A stretch of DNA of 64,000 bases from Candidatus Thioglobus autotrophicus (GTDB lineage: Bacteria > Pseudomonadota > Gammaproteobacteria > PS1 > Pseudothioglobaceae), in NCBI RefSeq assembly GCF_001293165.1, contig NZ_CP010552.1, positions 62,001 through 126,000 of the forward strand, given 5' to 3'. Positions 56,940-64,000 of the stretch are shown one piece after another. Numbering within the stretch: position 1 is the first letter of the stretch; every line of letters begins with the position of its first letter. The notes beneath the pieces are model-generated. The model was not told the DNA's origin. It worked only from the letters and a program-made list of their open reading frames with translations, and did no database searches. A program made the position numbers and the translations under genes.

Positions 56940-57194
56940 ATGCATCAGAAACTCGACGCCAAGGCCTTGGCACTCTCTTTAGGAATTCTATGGTCATTAG
57001 CAATATTGTCCATCTCGATTGTGGCTCTATATTCTGATAGCTATTTACATCATATAACCAGCTTTTTTTCAAGCATTTATCTAGGCTATTCACTCAGCTT
57101 GACAGGAATCTTAATTGGCATGGTGTGGGCATTTGTTGATGCTGCTATTGGTGGCTTAGTTTTGGCATGGCTATATAACAAACTAGTGAAATAA
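56940..57194 (+). CDS. Small two-helix membrane protein (holin-like annotation, function unknown)
   Basis: This 84-aa protein has a first helix at about 10-30 (ALSLGILWSLAILSISIVALY) and a second at about 55-80 (GMVWAFVDAAIGGLVLAWLY). Similar proteins are sometimes labelled bacteriophage holin, but no phage genes are nearby, so that name is not supported. The start MHQKLDAKALALSLGILWS looks conserved in type. It may belong to the same unit as the MFS gene. Confidence 0.7.
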   Translation: MHQKLDAKALALSLGILWSLAILSISIVALYSDSYLHHITSFFSSIYLGYSLSLTGILIGMVWAFVDAAIGGLVLAWLYNKLVK

Positions 57195-57244
57195 CCAAGC
57201 ACCTAGGTATAATTAATTTCATATTAAATACTTAGGTTAGCAGT

Positions 57245-58345
57245 ATGTCTGGCAATTCTTTTGGAAAATTATTTACAATCACCACAGCGGGTGAATCTCA
57301 CGGCGAGTCTTTAGTTGGTATTGTTGATGGCTGCCCTCCTGGAATGGATCTTTGCGAAGCTGATTTACAAGGCGATTTAGATCTAAGAAAGCCAGGCACT
57401 TCACGCCACACAACACAGCGTCGTGAAGAAGATTTAGTCAAGATTTTATCAGGCACCTTCGAAGGTAAAACTACAGGCACCTCTATCGCGTTGATCATTC
57501 AAAACACTGATCAACGCTCTAAAGATTATGGCAATATAGCCAATACATTTCGCCCAGGTCACGCTGATTACACCTACGACCAGAAGTATGGCTTTAGGGA
57601 TTATCGTGGTGGTGGCAGATCTTCTGCTCGAGAAACTGCAATGCGTGTTGCTTGTGGCGGTATCGCCAAAAAATACTTAAAAGAAAATTTAGGCATTGAA
57701 ATTAAAGGCTATTTAAAACAACTCGGACCTATTGAAGCTGAAACACTAGATTGGTCTGAAGTACACAACAATCCATTTTTTTGCCCTGATGCTAGTAAAG
57801 TTACAGAGCTGGAAGAGTACATGGATGCCCTGAGAAAATCTGGTGATTCAATTGGTGCTCGTGTAAATGTGGTTGCCACCAATATGCCTGTAGGGCTTGG
57901 TGAGCCAATCTTTGATCGTATTGAGGCTGATGTAGCCCATGCAATGATGAGTATCAACGCCGTTAAAGGTGTGGAAATTGGCGCTGGTTTTGAATCAGTT
58001 ATTCAAAAAGGCACAGAGCACCGTGATGCGATTACCATAGACGGATTTAAATCCAATCATGCTGGTGGCACATTGGGCGGTATTACTTCTGGCCAAGATC
58101 TATTAGTATCAATGGCACTCAAGCCCACTTCTAGCTTGCGCCTGCCAATTGAAAGTATTGATAAAGACGGCAGTCCAATTGAGGTTGTCACCAAAGGTCG
58201 TCATGATCCTTGTGTTGGCATTCGCGCAACACCAATTGCCGAGGCTATGCTAGCAATGGTGATTATGGATCATGTGATGCGCCATCGTGCACAAAATACT
58301 AACGTCAAGTCTTCAACGCCTGTTGTACCAGGTTCTAGTACATAA
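57245..58345 (+). CDS. aroC: Chorismate synthase
   Basis: This 366-aa flavin-dependent enzyme makes chorismate from EPSP. The three family signatures are visible: [19 protein letters not shown], the [19 protein letters not shown] motif, and [17 protein letters not shown] with KPTSSLR. TATAAT at 57208-57213 may be its -10 box. aroE is at 45179, not adjacent. Confidence 0.97.
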   Translation: MSGNSFGKLFTITTAGESHGESLVGIVDGCPPGMDLCEADLQGDLDLRKPGTSRHTTQRREEDLVKILSGTFEGKTTGTSIALIIQNTDQRSKDYGNIANTFRPGHADYTYDQKYGFRDYRGGGRSSARETAMRVACGGIAKKYLKENLGIEIKGYLKQLGPIEAETLDWSEVHNNPFFCPDASKVTELEEYMDALRKSGDSIGARVNVVATNMPVGLGEPIFDRIEADVAHAMMSINAVKGVEIGAGFESVIQKGTEHRDAITIDGFKSNHAGGTLGGITSGQDLLVSMALKPTSSLRLPIESIDKDGSPIEVVTKGRHDPCVGIRATPIAEAMLAMVIMDHVMRHRAQNTNVKSSTPVVPGSST

Positions 58346-58381
58346 TTAATTTTTACTTTAAATTCACCAACAAGGAAAAAC

Positions 58382-59935
58382 ATGCTGTTTTCATTGATTA
58401 ATAAATACGCCTCTACAAATCCTAAAAACGATATTTTATCGGGCCTAACCGTTGCTTTAGCACTAGTACCTGAAGCGGTGGCTTTTGCCATTATTGCAGG
58501 TGTTAATCCGCTGGTTGGCTTGTACGCCGCATTCACTATTGGCTTAGTAACTTCAATCGCAGGTGGTCGCCCAGGTATGATTTCTGGTGCAACTGGTGCG
58601 GTAGCTGTAGTGGTCGCCCCTCTAATTGCCATGATCCTTGAGCAAGGTGGTACACTAGAACAAGCCACAGAATACTTATTCGCCGCAGTAATTTTGGCCG
58701 GTATCTTCCAAATATTATTTGGTGTACTCAAACTGGGTAAGTTCATCCGTCTAGTACCTCATCCCGTATTCTTAGGTTTTGTAAATGGTATTGCTTTGGT
58801 TATCTTTGCTGGACAGATCAAGCAGTTTGAACTAGAAGACGGAACATGGATTACTGGTGAGCCACTAATGATTATGCTGGCTATTGCTGCAATAACCATG
58901 GCAGTCATTCATTTCTTGCCAAAAATTACCAAGACTGTGCCTGCAATCTTAGTTGCTGTTATTGCAGGAACTATCGTAGTAATTGCACTTGGTATCGAAA
59001 CACGCACTGTTGGTGACATAGCTTCTATTAAAGGTGGCCTTCCTCCATTCCACATCCCTGACGTGCCATTTGATTTAGAAATGCTACAGGTAATATTGCC
59101 ATTTGCAATAACAATAGCAGCAGTTGGCTTAATTGAAAGCCTGTTAACTTTAAATCTTGTTGACGACCTAACAGAAACCACAGGACAGCCAAATCGTGAA
59201 AGTATTGGCCAAGGTCTTGCCAACTCAACAACTGGCCTTTTTGGTGGTATGGGTGGTTGTGCTATGGTGGGTCAAAGTATTATTAATGTCAAATCAGGCG
59301 GTCGCGGTCGTCTATCAGGCATTGTTGCTTCGCTAGCATTGTTAGTATTTATTGTTTATTTATCTGAATACGTTGAAATGATTCCTATTGCTGTATTGAT
59401 TGGCGTAATGATGATGGTGGTTATTGGAACATTCCAATGGTGTACGCTGAAGTTGTTTGGCAAGATTCCAGTGCTAGATATCATTGCTGGAATATCAGTA
59501 GCAGTAATCACCCTATGGACCAGTGACTTAGCTTTAGCAGTGGTTGTTGGTGTTATTCTATCTGCCCTATCTTTTGCTTGGGAATCAGCCAGTAAGATTT
59601 ACATCAAGAAAGAACAAAATGATCAAGGTGATAATGTCTACAAAATTACAGGCACTTTATTCTTTGCCTCAAAAGAGCATTTCCAAGAATTATTTGATCC
59701 TAAATCAGATACAGATGATGTATATGTTGATTTTGGAGATGCTAGAGCATTAGATCACTCTGCTATTCAAGCGATTGATAAATTGGCTGAACGCTACAAA
59801 CGAGTAGGGAAAACCTTACATTTGCAACATTTAAGCGCTGAATGCCGATTACTCCTAAAAACGGCTAAGCATCTTGTTGAAGTGAATATTCTAGAAGATC
59901 CAAAATATCATGTGGCTGACGACAAGCTAGCTTAA
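58382..59935 (+). CDS. SulP-family anion transporter with STAS domain
   Basis: This 517-aa transporter has ten or more hydrophobic segments, the SulP start ILSGLTVALALVPEAVAFAII, and GLFGGMGGCAMVGQSIINVKSGGRGRLSG. A C-terminal STAS domain (about 425-510) contains DFGDARALDHSAIQAIDKL. SulP members carry sulfate, bicarbonate or other anions; in a sulfur oxidiser either would make sense but it is not proven. It lies 36 bp after aroC. Confidence 0.9.
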   Translation: MLFSLINKYASTNPKNDILSGLTVALALVPEAVAFAIIAGVNPLVGLYAAFTIGLVTSIAGGRPGMISGATGAVAVVVAPLIAMILEQGGTLEQATEYLFAAVILAGIFQILFGVLKLGKFIRLVPHPVFLGFVNGIALVIFAGQIKQFELEDGTWITGEPLMIMLAIAAITMAVIHFLPKITKTVPAILVAVIAGTIVVIALGIETRTVGDIASIKGGLPPFHIPDVPFDLEMLQVILPFAITIAAVGLIESLLTLNLVDDLTETTGQPNRESIGQGLANSTTGLFGGMGGCAMVGQSIINVKSGGRGRLSGIVASLALLVFIVYLSEYVEMIPIAVLIGVMMMVVIGTFQWCTLKLFGKIPVLDIIAGISVAVITLWTSDLALAVVVGVILSALSFAWESASKIYIKKEQNDQGDNVYKITGTLFFASKEHFQELFDPKSDTDDVYVDFGDARALDHSAIQAIDKLAERYKRVGKTLHLQHLSAECRLLLKTAKHLVEVNILEDPKYHVADDKLA

Positions 59936-59943
59936 TCAAACTA

Positions 59944-59972
59944 TTGACTAATGCATTTTTTTGATTTATATT
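59944..59972 (+). promoter_or_regulatory. Sigma-70 type promoter of the small heat-shock gene
   Basis: TTGACT (59944-59949) and TATATT (59967-59972) are separated by exactly 17 bp, each one base from consensus. The predicted start is about 35 bp ahead of the ATG. The spacing and sequence suggest ordinary housekeeping expression rather than sigma-32 control. Confidence 0.65.
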
Positions 59973-60013
59973 GACCTTCTATGAATTTATTTATTATTTA
60001 AGGAAATATAGAT

Positions 60014-60505
60014 ATGAAAAAAACTCTACTAATAGCGATGCTTATATCAAGCAGTGTCATGGCTCATCAGTCATTTCATAATTATTCGCCTAGTCATGGC
60101 CTTAATGACAATTTTTGGTCAAATTTCAATAGACAGTTTCAGCAATTTGACAACGGAATACGTACTGTTCAAAATCAAAATGCGATTACTACGCAAACTA
60201 AGCGATATTTTGATGATCAATCTAATCACTACATGATTGAAATAAAAGTGAAAGGATTGGCTAAAGAAAATTTAGATATCACCACTAGAAATAACATGAT
60301 TTATATCAGTGGACGTGTGCAAATATCTGAGAAAACAGCTAACAGTTCTCGCACTTCATCGAGTAAATTCTCGCAATCTTATTCATTGCCAAATGATGCA
60401 GATACAGATAATATTAACGCTGAATTTAAAAGTGGACTTTTAACTGTCTCTATTCCAAAACTAGAAAAAGCTAAACCCTTGGTAAACAAAATTACTATTC
60501 AGTAG
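60014..60505 (+). CDS. Exported Hsp20/alpha-crystallin-type small heat-shock protein
   Basis: This 163-aa protein has a Sec signal peptide (KKTLLIAMLISSSVMA, cut before His18) and a crystallin domain at about 60-163. The domain has YMIEIKVKGLAKENLDI, NNMIYISGRV and the closing AEFKSGLLTVSIPK (the A-x-x-x-n-G-v-L motif). Small heat-shock proteins usually hold unfolded proteins in the cytosol, so export to the periplasm is unusual. AAGGA precedes the ATG, and a good promoter lies upstream. Confidence 0.82.
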   Translation: MKKTLLIAMLISSSVMAHQSFHNYSPSHGLNDNFWSNFNRQFQQFDNGIRTVQNQNAITTQTKRYFDDQSNHYMIEIKVKGLAKENLDITTRNNMIYISGRVQISEKTANSSRTSSSKFSQSYSLPNDADTDNINAEFKSGLLTVSIPKLEKAKPLVNKITIQ

Positions 60506-60510
60506 ATCGT

Positions 60511-61149
60511 TTATTTACCTTTTTCGTCACCCCAAAGCAACTTATGCATTTGTACTTGCATACGCACATTAAGCTGAGCTTCAAGAATCCAATCGGCTAA
60601 TTGAGTTGGTGTTATTTGATCAAACACAGGGGAGAATAAAACACCAGCTTGAGTTGGGTATTGATTTAGAATATCAACACTCCAATCAAAATCATGGCGC
60701 GATCCAATGACAAATTTAAGCTGATCTTTTGCTTGAAGTTTTGCAACATTACTGTATAAGTTTTTATCCACTTCATTTGAACAAGGTGTCTTAATATCCA
60801 TCACGATAGAAACGCCTGGATTGATCTGTTCAATGTCAATACTGCCACTGGTTTCTAATGAGACTTTATAGTTATTTTTAATCAAAGTATCTAATAAAAC
60901 ATAACAATTAATTTGCGCCAACGGCTCTCCACCTGTCACACAGACATATTGAGTGTTGTATTGGCCAACTTCGGCCATAATTGTATCGATACTAATTAGA
61001 TTGTTGCCTTTAAAGGCATACTCAGTATCGCAATAAGTACAGCGCAGTGGACAACCTGTTAGGCGAATAAAGATACTAGGTAGGCCCACTTCTCTAGCCT
61101 CACCTTGTAGTGAATAGAAAATTTCAGTAATGTTTAAATTAGTATTCAT
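60511..61149 (-). CDS. queE: 7-carboxy-7-deazaguanine synthase QueE
   Basis: This 212-aa radical SAM enzyme makes CDG in queuosine/preQ0 synthesis. The cluster is [15 protein letters not shown] with Cys33, Cys37, Cys40 (CX3CX2C). [20 protein letters not shown] starts the family pattern and [10 protein letters not shown] follows. It overlaps uvrB by 4 bp (ATGA). Partner queH is encoded at 27093. Confidence 0.93.
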   Translation of the reverse strand: MNTNLNITEIFYSLQGEAREVGLPSIFIRLTGCPLRCTYCDTEYAFKGNNLISIDTIMAEVGQYNTQYVCVTGGEPLAQINCYVLLDTLIKNNYKVSLETSGSIDIEQINPGVSIVMDIKTPCSNEVDKNLYSNVAKLQAKDQLKFVIGSRHDFDWSVDILNQYPTQAGVLFSPVFDQITPTQLADWILEAQLNVRMQVQMHKLLWGDEKGK

Positions 61150-63140
61150 AAGGCGGTTTTAAATTGAGAATCTTTTAAGTTTTTTATTTGATTACGTACA
61201 TCTGCAGCCTTTTCAAACTCTAAATCACTGGCAAGCTTATACATTTGTTTTTCTAATAATTTAATTTCTTTAGCCAGTTGCACGGGGGATAGTTGAACTA
61301 TTAGCTGTTCATGATTATCTTCAGCTATTTCTTCACTGGTTAAATCTGTTTCTAAAATATTAATAATAGGCTTAACAACACCTCGTGGGGTAATGTTGTT
61401 TTCTTGGTTATGCTGCTCTTGTTTTTCACGCCTTCTCTGCGTTTCATCCATGGCTTTTTTCATCGATTTAGTAATTCGATCAGCATATAAAATTGCCTTA
61501 CCGTTAACATTTCTAGCCGCCCTACCCATGGTCTGAATGAGCGATCTTTCAGAGCGCAAGAATCCTTCTTTGTCTGCATCCAATATCGCCACTAAAGACA
61601 CCTCAGGTATGTCTAATCCTTCTCTGAGTAAGTTAATACCCACTAAGACATCAAATACACCAAGACGTAAATCTCGAATAATTTCAACGCGCTCAACCGT
61701 ATCAATATCAGAATGTAGGTAACGAACCTTAACCCCATGTTCGTTTAAGTATTCACTTAATTGTTCAGACATTTTTTTAGTCAGTGTGGTGACCAATACT
61801 CGATCACCCACCTTAACACGCTTGTGAATTTCACTGAGTAAATCATCCACCTGAGTGCCCACTGGTCTAATTTCTATTTCAGGGTCTAATAGTCCAGTTG
61901 GGCGTACTACCTGCTCTGCAATCGTACTAGAAACATCAAACTCGTATTGAGATGGCGTTGCAGAGACTAAAATACATTGATGAATACGCTGTTCAAACTC
62001 GTCATACTTTAAAGGGCGGTTATCTAGCGCAGAAGGCAGGCGAAATCCAAACTCTACCAGTGTTTTTTTGCGCGCCCTATCGCCGTTATACATGCCACCA
62101 ATTTGGCCAACAGTCACATGCGACTCATCCAAAATAATTAAGGAGTTTTCAGGCAAATAATCCAACAAAGTTGGTGGTGGATCGCCTGGTTTGCGTGAAG
62201 ATAGATAACGCGAATAATTTTCAATACCCGTGCAATAACCCAGCTCACGCATCATTTCGATATCCATATGCACACGCTGAGTCAGACGCTGCTCCTCTAC
62301 TAATTTATTTAAAGAAAGCAGTTCTTTTCTTCGAACCTTTAACTCATCTTTAACATCATCCAGCATATTTAAAATCTTGGATTTTGGTGTTACATAATGC
62401 GTTTGTGGATAAATGGTTATACGTTGTAAGGACTTAAGGCGCTCACCCGTTAATGGATCAAACCAATATAGTCGCTCAATCTCTTCGTCAAACATTTCAA
62501 TACGTAAGGCTTGCTCTTCGGAGTCTGCTGGAAAAATATCAATCACTTCACCTTTCACTCGAAAGCAGCCTCTTAGCAAAGTAACATCGTTACGCGTATA
62601 TTGCATTTGCGATAAACGTGATAATATTTCTCTCTGGTTAGAAACCTCTCCAACGCTCAAATGCAACAGCATTGACATATAACTCTCAGGATCACCCAAA
62701 CCATAAATAGCGGATACACTGGCAATAATAATAACGTCGTCTCGTTCTAAAAGAGATTTGGTAGCAGACAGGCGCATTTGCTCAATTTGCTCATTAATTG
62801 AAGAGTCTTTTTCAATAAAGGTGTCAGAGGCTGGCACGTAGGCTTCAGGCTGGTAATAATCATAATACGAGACAAAATACTCCACCGCATTATGCGGGAA
62901 AAATTCTTTCATCTCAGCGTACAGTTGGGCGGCTAATGTCTTATTAGGCGCCATAATCAAGCTTGGGCGCTTGGTTTGTTTAATCACATTTGCCAGGGTA
63001 AATGTCTTGCCTGAACCGGTAACACCTAAAAGCGTTTGAAACTTCTCACCTGCATTTATACCGTCCACCAAAGTCCGAATAGCACTTGGCTGATCTCCAC
63101 TGGGAGAAAATTGTGATTCTAGTTGAAATTTTTTGCCCAC
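61146..63140 (-). CDS. uvrB: UvrABC system protein B
   Basis: This helicase-like subunit verifies DNA damage in excision repair. Motifs: Walker [19 protein letters not shown], the beta-hairpin [22 protein letters not shown], the DEAD-like DESHVT and [19 protein letters not shown], and a C-terminal UvrC-binding UVR domain ([21 protein letters not shown]). I prefer the GTG at 63140, since [17 protein letters not shown] aligns with the family start. A TTG at 63194 would give 18 more residues and leave only 5 bp to the divergent gene. Confidence 0.93.
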   Translation of the reverse strand: MGKKFQLESQFSPSGDQPSAIRTLVDGINAGEKFQTLLGVTGSGKTFTLANVIKQTKRPSLIMAPNKTLAAQLYAEMKEFFPHNAVEYFVSYYDYYQPEAYVPASDTFIEKDSSINEQIEQMRLSATKSLLERDDVIIIASVSAIYGLGDPESYMSMLLHLSVGEVSNQREILSRLSQMQYTRNDVTLLRGCFRVKGEVIDIFPADSEEQALRIEMFDEEIERLYWFDPLTGERLKSLQRITIYPQTHYVTPKSKILNMLDDVKDELKVRRKELLSLNKLVEEQRLTQRVHMDIEMMRELGYCTGIENYSRYLSSRKPGDPPPTLLDYLPENSLIILDESHVTVGQIGGMYNGDRARKKTLVEFGFRLPSALDNRPLKYDEFEQRIHQCILVSATPSQYEFDVSSTIAEQVVRPTGLLDPEIEIRPVGTQVDDLLSEIHKRVKVGDRVLVTTLTKKMSEQLSEYLNEHGVKVRYLHSDIDTVERVEIIRDLRLGVFDVLVGINLLREGLDIPEVSLVAILDADKEGFLRSERSLIQTMGRAARNVNGKAILYADRITKSMKKAMDETQRRREKQEQHNQENNITPRGVVKPIINILETDLTSEEIAEDNHEQLIVQLSPVQLAKEIKLLEKQMYKLASDLEFEKAADVRNQIKNLKDSQFKTAL

Positions 63141-63199
63141 TACTTGTATTTTTTCATTAACATTAACACTCAATTTTAATCTATTTTTTATCAAAAATT

Positions 63200-64000
63200 A
63201 TGTCAGAGTTACTTTCTAAAAGAGTTCAAAAAGTTAAACCTTCAGCCACCTTAGCGGTCACCGCAAAAGCCAACGAATTAAAATCTCAAGGCATTCAAAT
63301 TGTGCCAATGGGTTCCGGCGAGCCAGATTTTGATACGCCTTTAAATATTCAGAAAGCAGGTATTGATGCGATTAAAAATGGGCAAACTAGATACACAGCA
63401 GTTGATGGTACGCCTGTTTTAAAACAAGCCATTGTTGATAAATTTAAACGTGAGAACAACCTAGACTATAGTGCTACCGAGGTTATGGTGTCATCAGGTG
63501 GTAAGCAGGTTTTTTATAATTTATGTCAAGCGATACTCGATAAAGGCAATGAAGTCATTATTCCAGCGCCTTATTGGGTTAGCTATCCTGATATGGTGAT
63601 TTTAGCTGATGCCACGCCAGTGGTAGTAGAAACAGGGCTAGAGCAAGATTTTAAAATCACGCCTGAACAATTAGAGGCAAATATTAATAATAAAACCAAG
63701 CTATTTATTATTAACAGTCCTTCTAACCCTACTGGTGCGGTTTATACCAAAGAAGAATTACAAGCCCTGGCTAACATCCTTAAAAGTCATCCTCATGTGC
63801 TTGTTATCACTGATGATATTTATGAACATATTCGCTGGGGAAGTGACGATTTTATTAATATTGTCATGGCTGAACCCGAATTAAAAGACCGCACTATCAT
63901 CCTTAACGGTGTCTCCAAAGGTTACGCTATGACGGGTTGGCGTATTGGCTATGGCGCAGGCCCAGAAACTGTCATTAAGGCCATGAAAAAGATTCAAGGA
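63200..64000 (+). CDS. Aspartate aminotransferase (class I/II), 3' end outside the window
   Basis: An ATG at 63200 opens a frame that runs to the window edge (267 codons). The N-terminal SKRVQKVKPSATLAVTAKAN and MGSGEPDFDTPLNIQKAG match AspB-type aspartate aminotransferases. INSPSNPTGAVYTKEE and the PLP-lysine segment VSKGYAMTGWRIGY are present near the end. It makes aspartate from oxaloacetate, or handles related substrates such as prephenate. It diverges from uvrB. Confidence 0.92.
   Translation, partial: MSELLSKRVQKVKPSATLAVTAKANELKSQGIQIVPMGSGEPDFDTPLNIQKAGIDAIKNGQTRYTAVDGTPVLKQAIVDKFKRENNLDYSATEVMVSSGGKQVFYNLCQAILDKGNEVIIPAPYWVSYPDMVILADATPVVVETGLEQDFKITPEQLEANINNKTKLFIINSPSNPTGAVYTKEELQALANILKSHPHVLVITDDIYEHIRWGSDDFINIVMAEPELKDRTIILNGVSKGYAMTGWRIGYGAGPETVIKAMKKIQG

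Noticed and set aside
56940-57194. Phage holin
   Set aside because: Only size and two helices agree; no phage or lysis gene is in the window.
58270-58746. 158-codon frame antisense to the aroC end and sulP start
   Set aside because: It lies opposite two clear genes, has no ribosome binding site and no recognisable protein features.

Overview
This 64 kb window is an AT-rich, densely packed chromosomal segment of a gammaproteobacterium. The gene repertoire and several neighbourhoods fit the marine sulfur-oxidiser clade SUP05 / Candidatus Thioglobus and the related bivalve symbionts: ffs-dnaX-ybaB-recR, homodimeric aceE, ilvBNC-pssA-leuA, UbiM-like quinone hydroxylase, a SulP transporter, and ftsA sitting directly against lpxC with no ftsZ. 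The taxonomic call is inference from gene content; no sulfur-oxidation or carbon-fixation gene lies inside the window. There is no insertion sequence, prophage, CRISPR array, integrase or rRNA operon. It is a housekeeping and biosynthesis region.

Layout. 1-2.3 kb: a D-amino acid aminotransferase cut by the window edge, overlapping amgK and murU (cell-wall sugar recycling). 2.5-3.6 kb: a LysE/RhtB exporter and a small lipoprotein. 3.8-6.5 kb: 4.5S RNA (ffs), dnaX, ybaB, recR. 6.5-13 kb: gloA, a methyltransferase, a small unknown gene, a GIY-YIG protein, valS, an SH3/TM protein and guaB. 13-17 kb: three presumed iron-dependent oxygenase-fold genes (DUF3050, a 2OG-Fe(II) oxygenase and roxA), then an EamA transporter. 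17-22 kb: a HopJ-family gene, aceE, rseC and algC. 22-27 kb: a pseudouridine synthase, mgtE, hpf, an orphan 67-aa gene with its own terminator, argD and argF. 27-34 kb, minus strand: branched-chain amino acid genes ilvB-ilvN-ilvC, then pssA, leuA, a HolD-like gene and queH. 34-42 kb, minus strand: uppP, a MidA-type methyltransferase, pepN, pncC, dusA, ftsA and lpxC. 42-46 kb: pteridine reductase, rne behind a long hairpin-rich leader, and aroE. 46-54 kb: pdxH, ubiM-like, an ICMT-like protein, Sel1 proteins, an HxlR regulator divergent from two quinone-oxidoreductase genes, tRNA-Val, pyrF, a glycine-zipper protein, a DsbA-fold protein and tRNA-Arg. 54-64 kb: tas, an MFS transporter, a small membrane protein, aroC, sulP, an exported small heat-shock protein, queE, uvrB and a truncated aspartate aminotransferase.

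How the genes work together. The window carries the early common steps of branched-chain amino acid synthesis (ilvBN, ilvC) with the leucine branch point (leuA), two shikimate-pathway steps (aroE, aroC) and two arginine steps (argD, argF). It also carries envelope synthesis (lpxC, uppP, murU/amgK, pssA), queuosine synthesis (queE, queH) and replication/repair parts (dnaX, recR, uvrB, possibly holD). Most genes are packed into runs with 1-17 bp overlaps, so transcription is probably organised in a few long units.

Most worth a second look: (i) the absence of ftsZ and ftsQ beside ftsA; (ii) an A9 run in dnaX at which both other frames stop within a few codons, suggesting programmed tau/gamma production; (iii) a possible 21-codon leucine-containing leader peptide before leuA; (iv) at least five consecutive hairpins before rne, the last covering its ribosome binding site; (v) a 67-aa orphan gene with strong signals on both sides; (vi) a small heat-shock protein with a Sec signal peptide.
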